DNA of 64,000 nucleotides from NCBI RefSeq assembly GCF_042652985.1, contig NZ_JBHSHQ010000046.1, forward strand, positions 29,871-93,870, in the 5' to 3' direction. The position numbers were made by a program, and so were the translations under genes. Numbering within the stretch: position 1 is the first letter of the stretch; each line of letters starts with the position of its first letter. The DNA is from Ruoffia tabacinasalis (GTDB lineage Bacteria > Bacillota > Bacilli > Lactobacillales > Aerococcaceae). The notes under the pieces were generated by a model, which saw only the letters and a list, made by a program, of their open reading frames with translations, made no database searches and had not been told where the DNA came from. Shown here in pieces: positions 42,221 through 51,106 of this stretch.

Positions 42221-43396
42221 TTATCCTAGCTGTTCAACAATTGTTTGGACAGTTTTTTCGATATTTTCTGGTTTTGTCGCAAGATTTAAACGAATAAAAC
42301 CTTCGTAACCTTCACCAAACCATTCTCCGTAATCCACTGCGAGCCCGCATTTTCCCTGAATGAATTCGACCATCTCATCACTTTTTACTACTTTGCGTAA
42401 ATCTACAAAGACTAAATATGTCCCTTCGAGTGGTGATACTGTAATTTCGGGTGCAAATTTTGTGAAGTAATCGCGGACGATTTCATAATTATGGTAAATG
42501 ACATTCTTCAATGAGTCTATCCAATCCATACCATCCACATACGCAGCCTCGGTAGCAAATAACCCCATAATATTCGCTTCTGTTTTAATCATGGAATTTG
42601 CAAAATCATCATATTTTTGACGCAACCCATCGTCTGTGATTACGATATTACAATGAGTTAAACCAGCGATGTTAAAGGATTTAGACGCTGAGTTCACAGT
42701 AATGACTCGAGGCCGGTGAACTCCTTCAAAAACATTTGCTGCTGGGATATGTTCACGTTCAAAAGTAAAGTCTTGATGAATTTCATCAGAGATAATTAAC
42801 ACATTGTGCCTTTGGCAAATGGCGAACAACTTCGCTTGCTCTTCTTCCGTCCACACTCGTCCAACAGGATTATGTGGCGAACAATGGATGTACAATTTCA
42901 CCGTTTGATCAATAATTACCTGTTCAAACCGTTCAAAATCAATGGTGAAATATCCATCGTTATTCACTAGGTCGACATTGACTAATCGGCGATTTGTGTC
43001 TTTAACTGCGTCACTAAAAGGATAATAAACAGGTGATTGAATAATCACTGAATCATTTTCATCGGTGAATGTGTACAATAGGTGGTAAATCGCTTGAACG
43101 GCACCTGTTGAAAAACGAACCCATTCTTCTTTTATCGGGAAAGAGAAATACGTTTCCATCCAGTTATTATATGCTTGATAATATGATTTACCAGCAAATG
43201 TATAACCATAAACACCATGTAATATTCGATCTTTTAATGTTTTTGTAATAGCTTGACTCACCTTAAAGTCCATATCAGCGACCCATAAAGGGAGTAAATC
43301 CGCTTGACCAAAGCGTTCTTCTAATAGGTCCCATTTTAATGAATTTGTATGTTGACGCTCAACATAATACTTTTCTACAAACTCTTCAATTTCCAC
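42221..43396 (-). CDS. MalY/PatB-type cystathionine beta-lyase
   Basis: 391 residues of PLP fold type I. Characteristic segments: LPLWVADMDFKVSQAI, HGVYGYTF, HCSPHNPVGRVW, SDEIHQDF and the PLP lysine in SASKSFNIAGL. These are MalY/PatB features; the family splits cystathionine (or other C-S conjugates) to homocysteine, pyruvate and ammonia. Third gene in the T-box operon after metA and a transsulfuration gene. GTG start with AAGAAGG upstream; no ATG suits. A 40-bp gap separates it from the preceding gene. Confidence 0.88.
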   Translation of the reverse strand: MEIEEFVEKYYVERQHTNSLKWDLLEERFGQADLLPLWVADMDFKVSQAITKTLKDRILHGVYGYTFAGKSYYQAYNNWMETYFSFPIKEEWVRFSTGAVQAIYHLLYTFTDENDSVIIQSPVYYPFSDAVKDTNRRLVNVDLVNNDGYFTIDFERFEQVIIDQTVKLYIHCSPHNPVGRVWTEEEQAKLFAICQRHNVLIISDEIHQDFTFEREHIPAANVFEGVHRPRVITVNSASKSFNIAGLTHCNIVITDDGLRQKYDDFANSMIKTEANIMGLFATEAAYVDGMDWIDSLKNVIYHNYEIVRDYFTKFAPEITVSPLEGTYLVFVDLRKVVKSDEMVEFIQGKCGLAVDYGEWFGEGYEGFIRLNLATKPENIEKTVQTIVEQLG

Positions 43397-43436
43397 TCAC
43401 ATCTACCTTCTTTCTTCTAAAATCATCTAATCACTT

Positions 43437-44525
43437 TTACTCCTTCAAAGCAACTTCTAAGTCTTGAATTAAATCGGAAGAATTTTCTAAGCCAATAGAC
43501 AACCTTAATAAATCAGGCGTTAAGCCATAGGATTCACGCAATTCTTTTGGTATGTCTGCATGTGTTTGAGTTGTTGGGTATGTAATTAAACTTTCAACCC
43601 CACCTAAACTTTCGGCATATGTAAATACTTGTAACTTCTCTAAGAATGGTCCCACTTTCGCTTCACCTTTTAAGCGGATGCTTATCATGGCACCTTTTCC
43701 AGCATATAACACATCTTTAACTTGTTCCTGCTGCTTTAACCAGGTCACAATTTCTTGCGCAGTTGCTTCTTGTCGGTCTAATCGAATCGGTAAAGTTTTC
43801 AAACTACGAATAAACAACCAACAGTCAAAGGCTGATAAAGTAGGACCGGTTGTATTCGATAACCAGCCTAACTTTTCACCCATATTTTTATCATTTGTCA
43901 CGACCACTCCAGCTAAGATATCATTATGTCCCGTTAAATATTTTGTTCCTGAATAAAGTACAATGTCTGCACCTAATTCTAAGGGTCTTTGGCGAAGTGG
44001 CGTTAATAAAGTATTATCCACGAGTAATAGTGCTCCATGTTGATGCGTTAAATCTGCGATGCGTTGAATATCAACCTCTTGCATTAATGGATTTGTCGGT
44101 GTTTCAATGAATACCCCTGATATGTCATCGCTGATTAGTTTTTCAAAGTCTGCTTCGGTTTCAAAGTAAGTAAATTGTGCTAAATTCTCTGCTTCAAGGT
44201 GATCAAAGTATCGGAAACTTCCACCGTATAAATCGCGTAAAACTAAAAAATGGCTACCTTGTTTAAAAAATTGAAAAGCCAATTGAATCGCGCTCATGCC
44301 TGAACTTGTAACGACCGCTCTCTCGCCACCTTCTAAAGCCGCTAAGCCCTCTTCTAAGATATCTCGGGTTGGGTTATTCGTTCGTGTATAATCATATCCA
44401 GTACTTTGCCCTAAACCTGGATGAGCGTAAGTTGTCGCTAAGTGGATAGGAGCAACGACGGCTCCTGTTGATGGATCTTTTCGATTTCCTAATTGGACAA
44501 GTTTAGTATTGATGTGTGTTGTCAT
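43437..44525 (-). CDS. Cys/Met metabolism PLP enzyme, probably cystathionine gamma-synthase
   Basis: 362 residues of the transsulfuration family: APIHLATTYAHPG, YDYTRTNNPTRDILEEGLAALEGG, TSSGMSAI, ETPTNPLMQEVD, VDNTLLTPLRQRPLELGADIVLYSGTKYLTGHND (PLP Lys in SGTKY). With an O-acetylhomoserine-forming MetA just upstream and a beta-lyase downstream, cystathionine gamma-synthase (MetB/MetI type) completes the route to homocysteine. Gamma- and beta-type activities cannot be told apart by motif alone. One base from metA. AAAGGAGG before the ATG. Confidence 0.87.
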   Translation of the reverse strand: MTTHINTKLVQLGNRKDPSTGAVVAPIHLATTYAHPGLGQSTGYDYTRTNNPTRDILEEGLAALEGGERAVVTSSGMSAIQLAFQFFKQGSHFLVLRDLYGGSFRYFDHLEAENLAQFTYFETEADFEKLISDDISGVFIETPTNPLMQEVDIQRIADLTHQHGALLLVDNTLLTPLRQRPLELGADIVLYSGTKYLTGHNDILAGVVVTNDKNMGEKLGWLSNTTGPTLSAFDCWLFIRSLKTLPIRLDRQEATAQEIVTWLKQQEQVKDVLYAGKGAMISIRLKGEAKVGPFLEKLQVFTYAESLGGVESLITYPTTQTHADIPKELRESYGLTPDLLRLSIGLENSSDLIQDLEVALKE

Positions 44526-44526
44526 T

Positions 44527-45453
44527 TTATTTATCCTCCTTTAAAATATCTTCCAAATTATAATAGGTATGTTGGTAAACCTCATTAAGCCAATTATTGT
44601 ATAGAAGAAAGGCATTGCTTTTCCACGTAAATTTTGGCGTTTTCGAATCATCGTCTCCTGGATAATAATTTTCTGGTAGAGCTATTTTACTTCCTGCCTC
44701 TTTATCGCGTTGATATTCCTGATGTAATGTTTCTCGGTCATATTCCAAGTGCCCTAATAAATATATGTCTAGATTGTCGGTTGTTGTAATAATATCTGGT
44801 CCAAATTTTGGATGTTTTGTTGTGATTCTCAAATCTTTTTGAGCTTCTATAGTCTCGATAGAAATTGAAGTATGGCGTGATTGTGGCACTTGATATGTGT
44901 CGTTAAAACCACGGTGTAAGGGGTGATCTGCTTCTAATACGTCATATTCATAAATACCAAACAACTTTTGTTCAAGCTTATAATTGTCGATGTCGTAAAA
45001 ATAATTTAAGGCATATTGAGCTCCCCAACAAATAAATAATCGGGAGAAGACATTTTTTTGAGACCAATCTAATATTGTCTTCAGCTCATCAATATAATTG
45101 ACTTCATTGTATTCAAATTGTTCTACAGGGGCGCCTGTAATAATAAGCCCATCATATTGTTGGTCTTTAATTTCATCAAACGTTTTGTAATATTGATTTA
45201 AGTGACTGATCGGTGTATTGGACGCTTCGTAAGTTGCTGTATACATTAAATCTACTTCTATTTGAAGCGGTGTATTACCTAATAATCGCAATAATTGCAG
45301 TTCTGTCGTTTCTTTTTTAGGCATGAGATTAAGAATGAGTATTTTAAGGGGACGAATGTCTTGAGTACGTGCCGTGCTCTCATCCATTGTCACTATTTGT
45401 TCTCTCTTTAATTCTTTGCGTATGGGTAATCCTTCAACAATTTTAATTGGCAT
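44527..45453 (-). CDS. metA: Homoserine O-acetyltransferase (MetA family)
   Basis: 308 residues beginning MPIKIVEGLPIRKEL, the usual MetA N-terminus. Catalytic Cys142 in RLFICWGAQ and the His in QSRHTS are present. Residue 111 is Glu (GAPVE), reported to mark acetyl-CoA use in Bacillus, whereas the E. coli succinyl enzyme has Gly; numbering agrees exactly when ATG 45453 is the start. A TTG two codons upstream is in frame but less well placed relative to GGAAG. First enzyme of methionine synthesis from homoserine. Confidence 0.92.
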   Translation of the reverse strand: MPIKIVEGLPIRKELKREQIVTMDESTARTQDIRPLKILILNLMPKKETTELQLLRLLGNTPLQIEVDLMYTATYEASNTPISHLNQYYKTFDEIKDQQYDGLIITGAPVEQFEYNEVNYIDELKTILDWSQKNVFSRLFICWGAQYALNYFYDIDNYKLEQKLFGIYEYDVLEADHPLHRGFNDTYQVPQSRHTSISIETIEAQKDLRITTKHPKFGPDIITTTDNLDIYLLGHLEYDRETLHQEYQRDKEAGSKIALPENYYPGDDDSKTPKFTWKSNAFLLYNNWLNEVYQHTYYNLEDILKEDK

Positions 45454-45487
45454 ACTCAACTTCCTTCCTTTTTTAAAATAAAAAAAT

Positions 45488-45754
45488 CGCCCCTAATCAG
45501 CTCTCTGATTAGGGACGACAATATCGTGTTACCACCCAAATTTACACTTATCTCACAATAAGTGCCTTAATACGTCTATATAAACGTTGGCAAGGTATCG
45601 GTTGCTACCGTTAGAAAAGCTTTCACTTAGCTAATACTCAGAGTCCATCTTCACAAATTTTTTCTGTGCCCTTTCACACCAGCCGGGCTCTCTTAAACAA
45701 AGTCAATTTGCTACTCTTCTCTTCGTCGTTTTTATCATTAAATTCTCATCATTT
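45488..45754 (-). ncRNA. T-box riboswitch, methionine specifier, upstream of metA
   Basis: Minus-strand leader of about 270 nt. GGTGGTAACACG at 45536-45525, GGTGTGAAAGGGCAC in Stem I, terminator arms 45517-45505/45500-45488 and then TTTTTTT. The specifier loop shows ATG (45648-45646, in GTGAAGATGGAC), so methionine. Controls the three-gene homocysteine pathway by tRNA-Met charging, like the second T-box at 9622-9915. Confidence 0.92.
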
Positions 45755-45760
45755 GTTAAT

Positions 45761-45789
45761 ATTCTATCGAATGCCAATCTTAAAGTCAA
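45761..45789 (-). promoter_or_regulatory. Promoter of the met T-box operon
   Basis: TTGACT (45789-45784), 17-bp spacer, TAGAAT (45766-45761) on the minus strand, placing the transcript start near 45754. Confidence 0.75.
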
Positions 45790-45810
45790 CAAAATAAGAG
45801 TTTATTCGAT

Positions 45811-46761
45811 TCAGTTATTTATATCCGCCAACATGTCACCTAACATTGCTTTGAATTTATCGCTATCGATGTTCTCGATAATTCGAATATTTGGTGCTTG
45901 GCCTAGTTCATTTTCTCGGTCAACTAAGTTGAATCCCCGCGTTAAGTTTCCACCTGTTTCAATATCAACGTAATAATCTGTGGCTTTAAGGACAATTGAC
46001 TCATCTGCTGCTACAGCTGCAAGTAAAGAATCAGTACACGTAATCCCATCTACACCACGTTTAGCAAACTCAAATGCTTTTACGAATAAATTTACATCTA
46101 GGAAGAACTTCGATCCTTTTGTGTCCAAGGCTTCAATAATCGCAATGTCGTCATCATAGATGACACCATAGTCTAAACTTGCATCCCAAGTTACCAAAGT
46201 CTGTGGGACACCCGAATGAAGTACAATTCGCGCTGCTTCAGGATCAACATAGAAATTGTATTCTGCCACTGCCGCAACATTCCCTAAAGCATTATTAATT
46301 CCGCCCATAATCCAAATGTGCTTAATATCCGCTAAGATAGTTGGATCACGCTTGATAGCCATCGCAATATTTGTCAAAGGAGCGAGAGCGATGATTTCAA
46401 TCTCACCAGGATTCTCCTTAATTGTTCGAATCATAAAGTCGACCGCATGCTCATCTTCCGCAACTTGGTTTGGCTTAGGAAAGACTGCGTCCCCCATCCC
46501 ATTGCCACCTTGAATTTCTTCAACCGTTAAATGTTTTTTTAAAGGCAATGAAATCATCGGACTTTCATGTCCTTTAAATACAGGTACTTTCTCTTGAGGG
46601 TCAAAAGTTTCAACCGTCACTAAAGCATTCTCAACTTGCTGATTAAACTCGACGTTCCCTGAAGCGATCGTAATCCCTTCTACTTTAAAATGATGTAAAG
46701 CCATCAGTATCGCAGTTGTATCGTCTCCAGCAGTATCTGTATCAATAATTACACGTCTCAT
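45811..46761 (-). CDS. Nucleoside hydrolase (IU-NH family)
   Basis: 316 residues. N-terminal IIDTDTAGDDTTAILMAL carries the Asp cluster that binds Ca2+; NPGEIEIIALAPLTNIAMA and the later His/Asp region are typical. It splits ribonucleosides to base and ribose in the cytoplasm; pyrimidine or purine preference cannot be told. Its ATG overlaps the stop of the upstream GNAT gene by four bases, so translation is coupled. It is the last gene before the met promoter region. Confidence 0.87.
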   Translation of the reverse strand: MRRVIIDTDTAGDDTTAILMALHHFKVEGITIASGNVEFNQQVENALVTVETFDPQEKVPVFKGHESPMISLPLKKHLTVEEIQGGNGMGDAVFPKPNQVAEDEHAVDFMIRTIKENPGEIEIIALAPLTNIAMAIKRDPTILADIKHIWIMGGINNALGNVAAVAEYNFYVDPEAARIVLHSGVPQTLVTWDASLDYGVIYDDDIAIIEALDTKGSKFFLDVNLFVKAFEFAKRGVDGITCTDSLLAAVAADESIVLKATDYYVDIETGGNLTRGFNLVDRENELGQAPNIRIIENIDSDKFKAMLGDMLADINN

Positions 46762-47330
46762 TTTTTAGTAAACTCCTTTATTAAATCCTCTTTTAGAATG
46801 GCATAGCGTGCAGAATCAACAAGCCCTGTATTATTCAGACTATATTGGCGGTGAGTGCCCTCATATTGTAGCCCCGCTTTCTGCATGACTTTCCCAGACG
46901 CCGGGTTAGCTACATCATGTAGAGCCTCAACTCGGTTGAAATCTGCCTCTATTAATAAGTAATGCGATACAGCTTTCATCGCTTCACCCATGTATCCTTG
47001 ACTCCAAAACTTGTGACCAAGAACATAACCAATCTCACATTCTTGACGATGTTCACTGATTGCGACGACACTAATGTCGCCAATGACTTCACCTGGGTTG
47101 CCTTTTAATGTGATTGCCCATTTATACTGAGATGCGTCTTCATAACCTTCTACCCAGTTTTTCACTGATGACTGAGTCATCGATACATCTGTATGCGATG
47201 GCCAAGTTAAATACTTTGTCACTTGATCGTCACTCGCCCAATTATCATACATCGCTTTCGCATCTTCATTAACAAAGCGTCTTAATAACAAACGAGCTGT
47301 TTCAATTTCTTTTGTTCCAAAATGATTCAT
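46758..47330 (-). CDS. RimJ/RimL-type GNAT acetyltransferase, tandem copy 2
   Basis: 190 residues. Begins GTKEIETARLLLRRFVNEDAKAMYDNWASDD, with the acetyl-CoA motif IGYVLGHKFWSQGYMGEAMKAV and HDVANPASGKVMQKAGLQYEG. Family acetylates protein N-termini or small molecules. It is a clear tandem duplicate of the next gene, sharing most of its sequence. GAGGTAG five bases before ATG. Four-base overlap with the nucleoside hydrolase. Confidence 0.88.
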   Translation of the reverse strand: MNHFGTKEIETARLLLRRFVNEDAKAMYDNWASDDQVTKYLTWPSHTDVSMTQSSVKNWVEGYEDASQYKWAITLKGNPGEVIGDISVVAISEHRQECEIGYVLGHKFWSQGYMGEAMKAVSHYLLIEADFNRVEALHDVANPASGKVMQKAGLQYEGTHRQYSLNNTGLVDSARYAILKEDLIKEFTKK

Positions 47331-47340
47331 TCTTGCTACC

Positions 47341-47904
47341 TCATTTTTCTAAATCTTCTCGCAATATCGCATACTGCGCTGTATCTATAATCCCTGTATT
47401 ATTCAAACTTCCTTGACGATGAATGCCTTCAAATTGCAAACCAGCCTTTTGCATAACTTTACCAGACGCAGGATTAGCTACATCATGGCGTGCTATGACT
47501 CTGTTGAATCCTGCCTCTTTTAATAAATAATTTGTCACGGCCTCCATCGCCTCACTCATATAGCCTTTTCCCCAATGTTTACGGCTAAGGACATAGCCGA
47601 TTTCACAGGCATCAATGCTGGCATAGTTAGGACTCATGCTTGCGGTAATGTCTCCAATAGCTTCATTGGGGTTTTCTTTTAAAGTAATGGCCCATTTATA
47701 TTGAGATAAGTCTCCGTAGCCTTCTACCCATGTAGCAAGAATCGCCTGAGTGACTGACACTTCTCGGTGGCTTGACCATGTGAGATATTTAGTGGTCTCA
47801 TCATCATTTGCATAATTCTTAAATATTATTTTTGCATCTTCATTAACAAATCGTCTTAATACCAGACGGTCTGTTTCAATTTCTTTTGTACCAATATGCT
47901 TCAT
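47341..47904 (-). CDS. RimJ/RimL-type GNAT acetyltransferase, tandem copy 1
   Basis: 187 residues, starting MKHIGTKEIETDRLVLRRFVNEDAK. The motif IGYVLSRKHWGKGYMSEAMEAV and the conserved HDVANPASGKVMQKAGLQFEGIHRQGSLNNTG match copy 2 very closely. AGGAGATGAGACG upstream fixes ATG 47904; the frame runs further upstream to 47982 without support. Ten bases from copy 2. The duplication is older than the last few mutations, since many synonymous and some amino-acid changes separate the copies. Confidence 0.88.
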   Translation of the reverse strand: MKHIGTKEIETDRLVLRRFVNEDAKIIFKNYANDDETTKYLTWSSHREVSVTQAILATWVEGYGDLSQYKWAITLKENPNEAIGDITASMSPNYASIDACEIGYVLSRKHWGKGYMSEAMEAVTNYLLKEAGFNRVIARHDVANPASGKVMQKAGLQFEGIHRQGSLNNTGIIDTAQYAILREDLEK

Positions 47905-47982
47905 CGTCTCATCTCCTAAAAACTTATCATAAATACTTCTTACAGATTGCGCAAACAAATGCGAATGATAATAGTCACCCAC

Positions 47983-48498
47983 TTATTGAATGTTCGTAAA
48001 TTTAAAGCCATACAGCTGTTCTTCGAGTATTTGATTTTCTATTTTAATTGTTTCTATACCAATAAATTCCCCACCCAAATTCTTATAAAAGCGAATAGCT
48101 CGATCGTTATCACTAAACACAATGACCATCATTGATCTGATTCCTATGGTTTTAAATTTTTTCACTAGTGTATCAACTAATAAACGGCCTCCTCCTAACC
48201 CTTGGGCTGACTTCATCAAATAAATTGAATAAAGTTCACCTTCATAAGTTGGGTAACTATCTTTACGCTGTAATCCTCCGCTGATATAACCTACGACTTC
48301 ATTATCCTTCTCTAAAACATAAGTCAACGCATCACCTTCGAGTATATTCACCCAACGTTCGATACTGTGATTCAAACTCATATTGTTTAACACTTCTTCC
48401 GATACGATACCTTGATAAGTGGACTGCCAACTACTCACTTGAATCTTTCCAATACTCACCGCATCATTTATTCGTGCTTTTCTAACAGTTACTTGCAT
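47983..48498 (-). CDS. GNAT-family N-acetyltransferase
   Basis: 171 residues. MQVTVRKARINDAVSIGKIQVSSWQSTYQGIVSEEVL and the acetyl-CoA loop SAQGLGGGRLLVDTLVKKF identify it; the N-terminal WQSTYQGI segment is common in YitI-like amino-group acetyltransferases. Start ATG 48498 with GAGGTGAG upstream; a GTG three codons earlier overlaps that site. Same strand as, but not closely related to, the two RimJ-like copies. Confidence 0.88.
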   Translation of the reverse strand: MQVTVRKARINDAVSIGKIQVSSWQSTYQGIVSEEVLNNMSLNHSIERWVNILEGDALTYVLEKDNEVVGYISGGLQRKDSYPTYEGELYSIYLMKSAQGLGGGRLLVDTLVKKFKTIGIRSMMVIVFSDNDRAIRFYKNLGGEFIGIETIKIENQILEEQLYGFKFTNIQ

Positions 48499-48632
48499 AG
48501 TTCTCACCTCATTCGCTTACTTCATTACATATTAACTAATTCATTTAATATATCATAACGTTTTCATAGCTAAATAATATAAAAATTTCCGGACAAAATG
48601 AAACACATACCTAAAAAAACTAAAAATTACTA

Positions 48633-48673
48633 AAAAAAGTAGCGTCTCATTCATTTACTATGAGGAACGCTAC
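48633..48673 (-). terminator. Terminator of the DUF6176-like gene
   Basis: GTAGCGT.. / ..ACGCTAC arms with a second CTCAT/ATGAG segment; on the minus strand the stem is followed by TTTTTTTAG. Confidence 0.8.
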
Positions 48674-48684
48674 ATCTTTATATT

Positions 48685-49038
48685 TTAATTCATCTGTTGC
48701 TGGATTCTATTAGGTATCATGACTACTTCAGTTGTTAAGTCGACCGGTTTGTACTCTTCATCGATACACTCTTCCCAATATTCTAAATGTTTTTTATCTA
48801 TATAATGGTTGGATTCTTCAACTTCAATCCCACCTTCGCCTTGGATTGAATACCAATATAAATATTCATGTCCATCTACTTTCTCTCGCAAGATGGATTC
48901 AATATACATTTTCTCACCTTCTAAAGTAACGAGGACATCGTCCATATGTTTGTTAAGAAAAGCCATCCATTCATCAACTTGCTTACTTTTCCCAACTTTT
49001 ACTCGAAAGCGTGTTAATTCAACATTCAATTGATTCAT
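48685..49038 (-). CDS. DUF6176-like protein of unknown function
   Basis: 117 residues. NVELTRFRVKVGKSKQVDEWMAFLNKHMDDVLVTLEGEKMYIESILREKVDGHEYLYWYSIQGEGG resembles the DUF6176 family, small ferredoxin-like (dimeric alpha-beta barrel) proteins. An ESNHYIDKKHLEYWEECID segment follows. No catalytic residues known. Single gene, with terminator, between GNAT and rhodanese genes. Confidence 0.7.
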   Translation of the reverse strand: MNQLNVELTRFRVKVGKSKQVDEWMAFLNKHMDDVLVTLEGEKMYIESILREKVDGHEYLYWYSIQGEGGIEVEESNHYIDKKHLEYWEECIDEEYKPVDLTTEVVMIPNRIQQQMN

Positions 49039-49183
49039 TATACATTCTCCTATCTGTTTTTCAGTCAGGTCTATTCTATCAATTTAAAAAGCACATTCCT
49101 AAGAAAAACTTAAATTGTTATTTCAAAGTGTATATGTTAGGATTTAATGTATTAATTTAAACATATGGAGGCATCTTATAGCA

Positions 49184-49507
49184 ATGCATAAAAATATTGA
49201 TATCAAATCATTTTATCAAAAAGCGAATTCTGAACCGTTAATTATTTTAGACGTTCGTGATACAGATGAATATGAGATGGAACATGTGCCTAATGCTATC
49301 AATATACCATTAGACGCGCTACCTAAGCACACTGCAGCTTTGAATGAAGATGAAACTTACTATGTCATTTGTAAAACCGGTAAACGTGCAGAAAAAGCCT
49401 GTGAGTATCTAAGTGAGCACGGTTTCAATGCTATTCGTGTGGAAGATGGAACTCAAAGTTGGCCCGGTCAACTCGAGCATTCCAATGATTTTACAGTCTT
49501 ACTGTAA
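49184..49507 (+). CDS. Rhodanese-like single-domain sulfurtransferase
   Basis: 107 residues. LIILDVRDTDEYEMEHVPNAINIPL and the active-site loop VICKTGKRAEKA with Cys are characteristic of single-domain rhodaneses (GlpE/PspE size). It moves sulfane sulphur to acceptors such as cyanide or thiols; physiological partner unknown. GGAGG lies twelve bases before the ATG, a long spacing. Followed by a strong terminator. Confidence 0.88.
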   Translation: MHKNIDIKSFYQKANSEPLIILDVRDTDEYEMEHVPNAINIPLDALPKHTAALNEDETYYVICKTGKRAEKACEYLSEHGFNAIRVEDGTQSWPGQLEHSNDFTVLL

Positions 49508-49526
49508 AATTATTCATATATAACCA

Positions 49527-49557
49527 AACACCCTACTCAAATCAGTAGGGTGTTCTT
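49527..49557 (+). terminator. Terminator after the rhodanese gene
   Basis: ACACCCTACT / AGTAGGGTGT arms with loop CAAATC, then TCTTT. The 49558-49828 gap after it shows nothing else clear. Confidence 0.82.
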
Positions 49558-49828
49558 TGCGTTCAGTCATAATGAGAAAGATTATTGATGTAACAACAAA
49601 TAACCAACTAGCCGGATCATCTCGCCTTTTTTCAGTCATCTTTTACTCCCAAACTTTTGTCTATTATCATACTCATTTAAGTGATATGACGTCTTGATTT
49701 TTTTATTCATAACTGTGGAGAAGCACGAACGTTCCACCCTTCAATACGTTTTATGTCTGTGATTTATATAAATTTTATGATGTTTGTGTTATATTCGTTT
49801 GGTAAATACTTTATAAGGAGTTTTATCA

Positions 49829-51106
49829 TTGAATTATTTCAAAGAAAATTTTAAAAAGATGAAGGCTATCTCAGACGACATCTTTACTCATCCAGAATTA
49901 GGTTATAAAGAATTCCGGACTAAGAAAACGGTGGAAGACTTTATTACTGAGACAAATCCAGATCAAGTGATTGAGTATTTTTCAACGACAGGTATGCGCG
50001 TTGATTTAAATCACCAACAGGATATAACAGTGGCATTCATTGCAGAATTGGATGCGGTTCGTGTTCCGAGTCACTTCCAAGCTGATTCGCAGTCAGGAGC
50101 GGCGCATGCATGTGGTCACTTTACTCAAGTGACAACTGCTTTATCACTCTATGGTTACTTAACAGAAGGTGAACGTTACAAAGATTTTGACTTTAATATT
50201 GCCTTTGTCTTCGTTCCTGCGGAAGAATTTATTGATTTAGAATACCGCCAACAATTAATCGACGAAGGGACGATCACTTATTTGGGTGGAAAACCTGAAG
50301 CAATGAAGTTGGGCGTCTTTGATGATGTTGACTTTGCGATGTGTGTGCACACTATTGGTGGCGAAGAAGAGAAAACAGTTGAAATCAATTGTGATTTAGC
50401 TGGATTCTTATATAAACATTATAATTTCAAAGGTAAAGCAACACATGCTGGTTGGGACCCGTTCAGTGGAATCAATGCTTACAGCATGTCGACCTTATTC
50501 AATACTGGTTTAGGCTTAATGCGCCAACAATTACGCGAGGATCTATACGTACGTATTAACCCGGTCATTGATCATGGAAGCTTCTCAACGAATGTCATTC
50601 CGAATCAAGTACAAGTTGGAACGGATTTACGCACAATCTCAGTTGATTATATGAAAACCGTAGCAGAACGCATGGATAAAGTGGCTAAAGGGAGCGCTTA
50701 TTCATTGGAAGGTGATGTTGAGATACAAACTCAGATGGGTTACTTGCCATTTGTACAAGATCGTTATTTATCAACCTTCGTTGCGGAAGCGTTCAAAGAA
50801 CAAGATACGATTACAAAATGGATTGACGACCGCGGTGCCGTTGCTGCTGCTGGAGATATTGGCGATTTATCATTTATGATGCCTAGTATTCAAATTAGTT
50901 ATGGCGGTTTCGCTGGTGTCATTCATGGTGATGATCTACGCATGGTTGATGACGAATTTGTTCTTCAAGAATTTCCAGAATTTTTAATTAGTGTCTTAAA
51001 TAAAATGAACGGCCGTATCGATAAAAATCAACTATACAGCCGTTCTTATAAAGAATATGACAGCTATATCCAAGCTATCACTCAAGGAGAATCGAATGAA
51101 AAATAA
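49829..51106 (+). CDS. M20-family amidohydrolase (aminobenzoyl-glutamate utilisation-like)
   Basis: 425 residues. HPELGYKEFRTKKTVEDF, ELDAV, HACGHFTQVT, PAEEFIDLEYR and GKATHAGWDPFSGINA are M20 peptidase features with metal ligands in HACGH and the catalytic Glu pair. Branch resembles AbgB/HmrA-like amidohydrolases that split acyl-amino acids or small peptides. TTG start, supported by AAGGAG eight bases upstream (49815-49820). Overlaps the DUF3100 permease gene by 11 bases, suggesting import and hydrolysis of one substrate. Confidence 0.82.
   Translation: MNYFKENFKKMKAISDDIFTHPELGYKEFRTKKTVEDFITETNPDQVIEYFSTTGMRVDLNHQQDITVAFIAELDAVRVPSHFQADSQSGAAHACGHFTQVTTALSLYGYLTEGERYKDFDFNIAFVFVPAEEFIDLEYRQQLIDEGTITYLGGKPEAMKLGVFDDVDFAMCVHTIGGEEEKTVEINCDLAGFLYKHYNFKGKATHAGWDPFSGINAYSMSTLFNTGLGLMRQQLREDLYVRINPVIDHGSFSTNVIPNQVQVGTDLRTISVDYMKTVAERMDKVAKGSAYSLEGDVEIQTQMGYLPFVQDRYLSTFVAEAFKEQDTITKWIDDRGAVAAAGDIGDLSFMMPSIQISYGGFAGVIHGDDLRMVDDEFVLQEFPEFLISVLNKMNGRIDKNQLYSRSYKEYDSYIQAITQGESNEK

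Noticed and set aside
47947..48135. Small plus-strand gene opposite the GNAT genes
   Set aside because: Entirely antisense to supported coding sequence, with no ribosome-binding site or recognisable protein.
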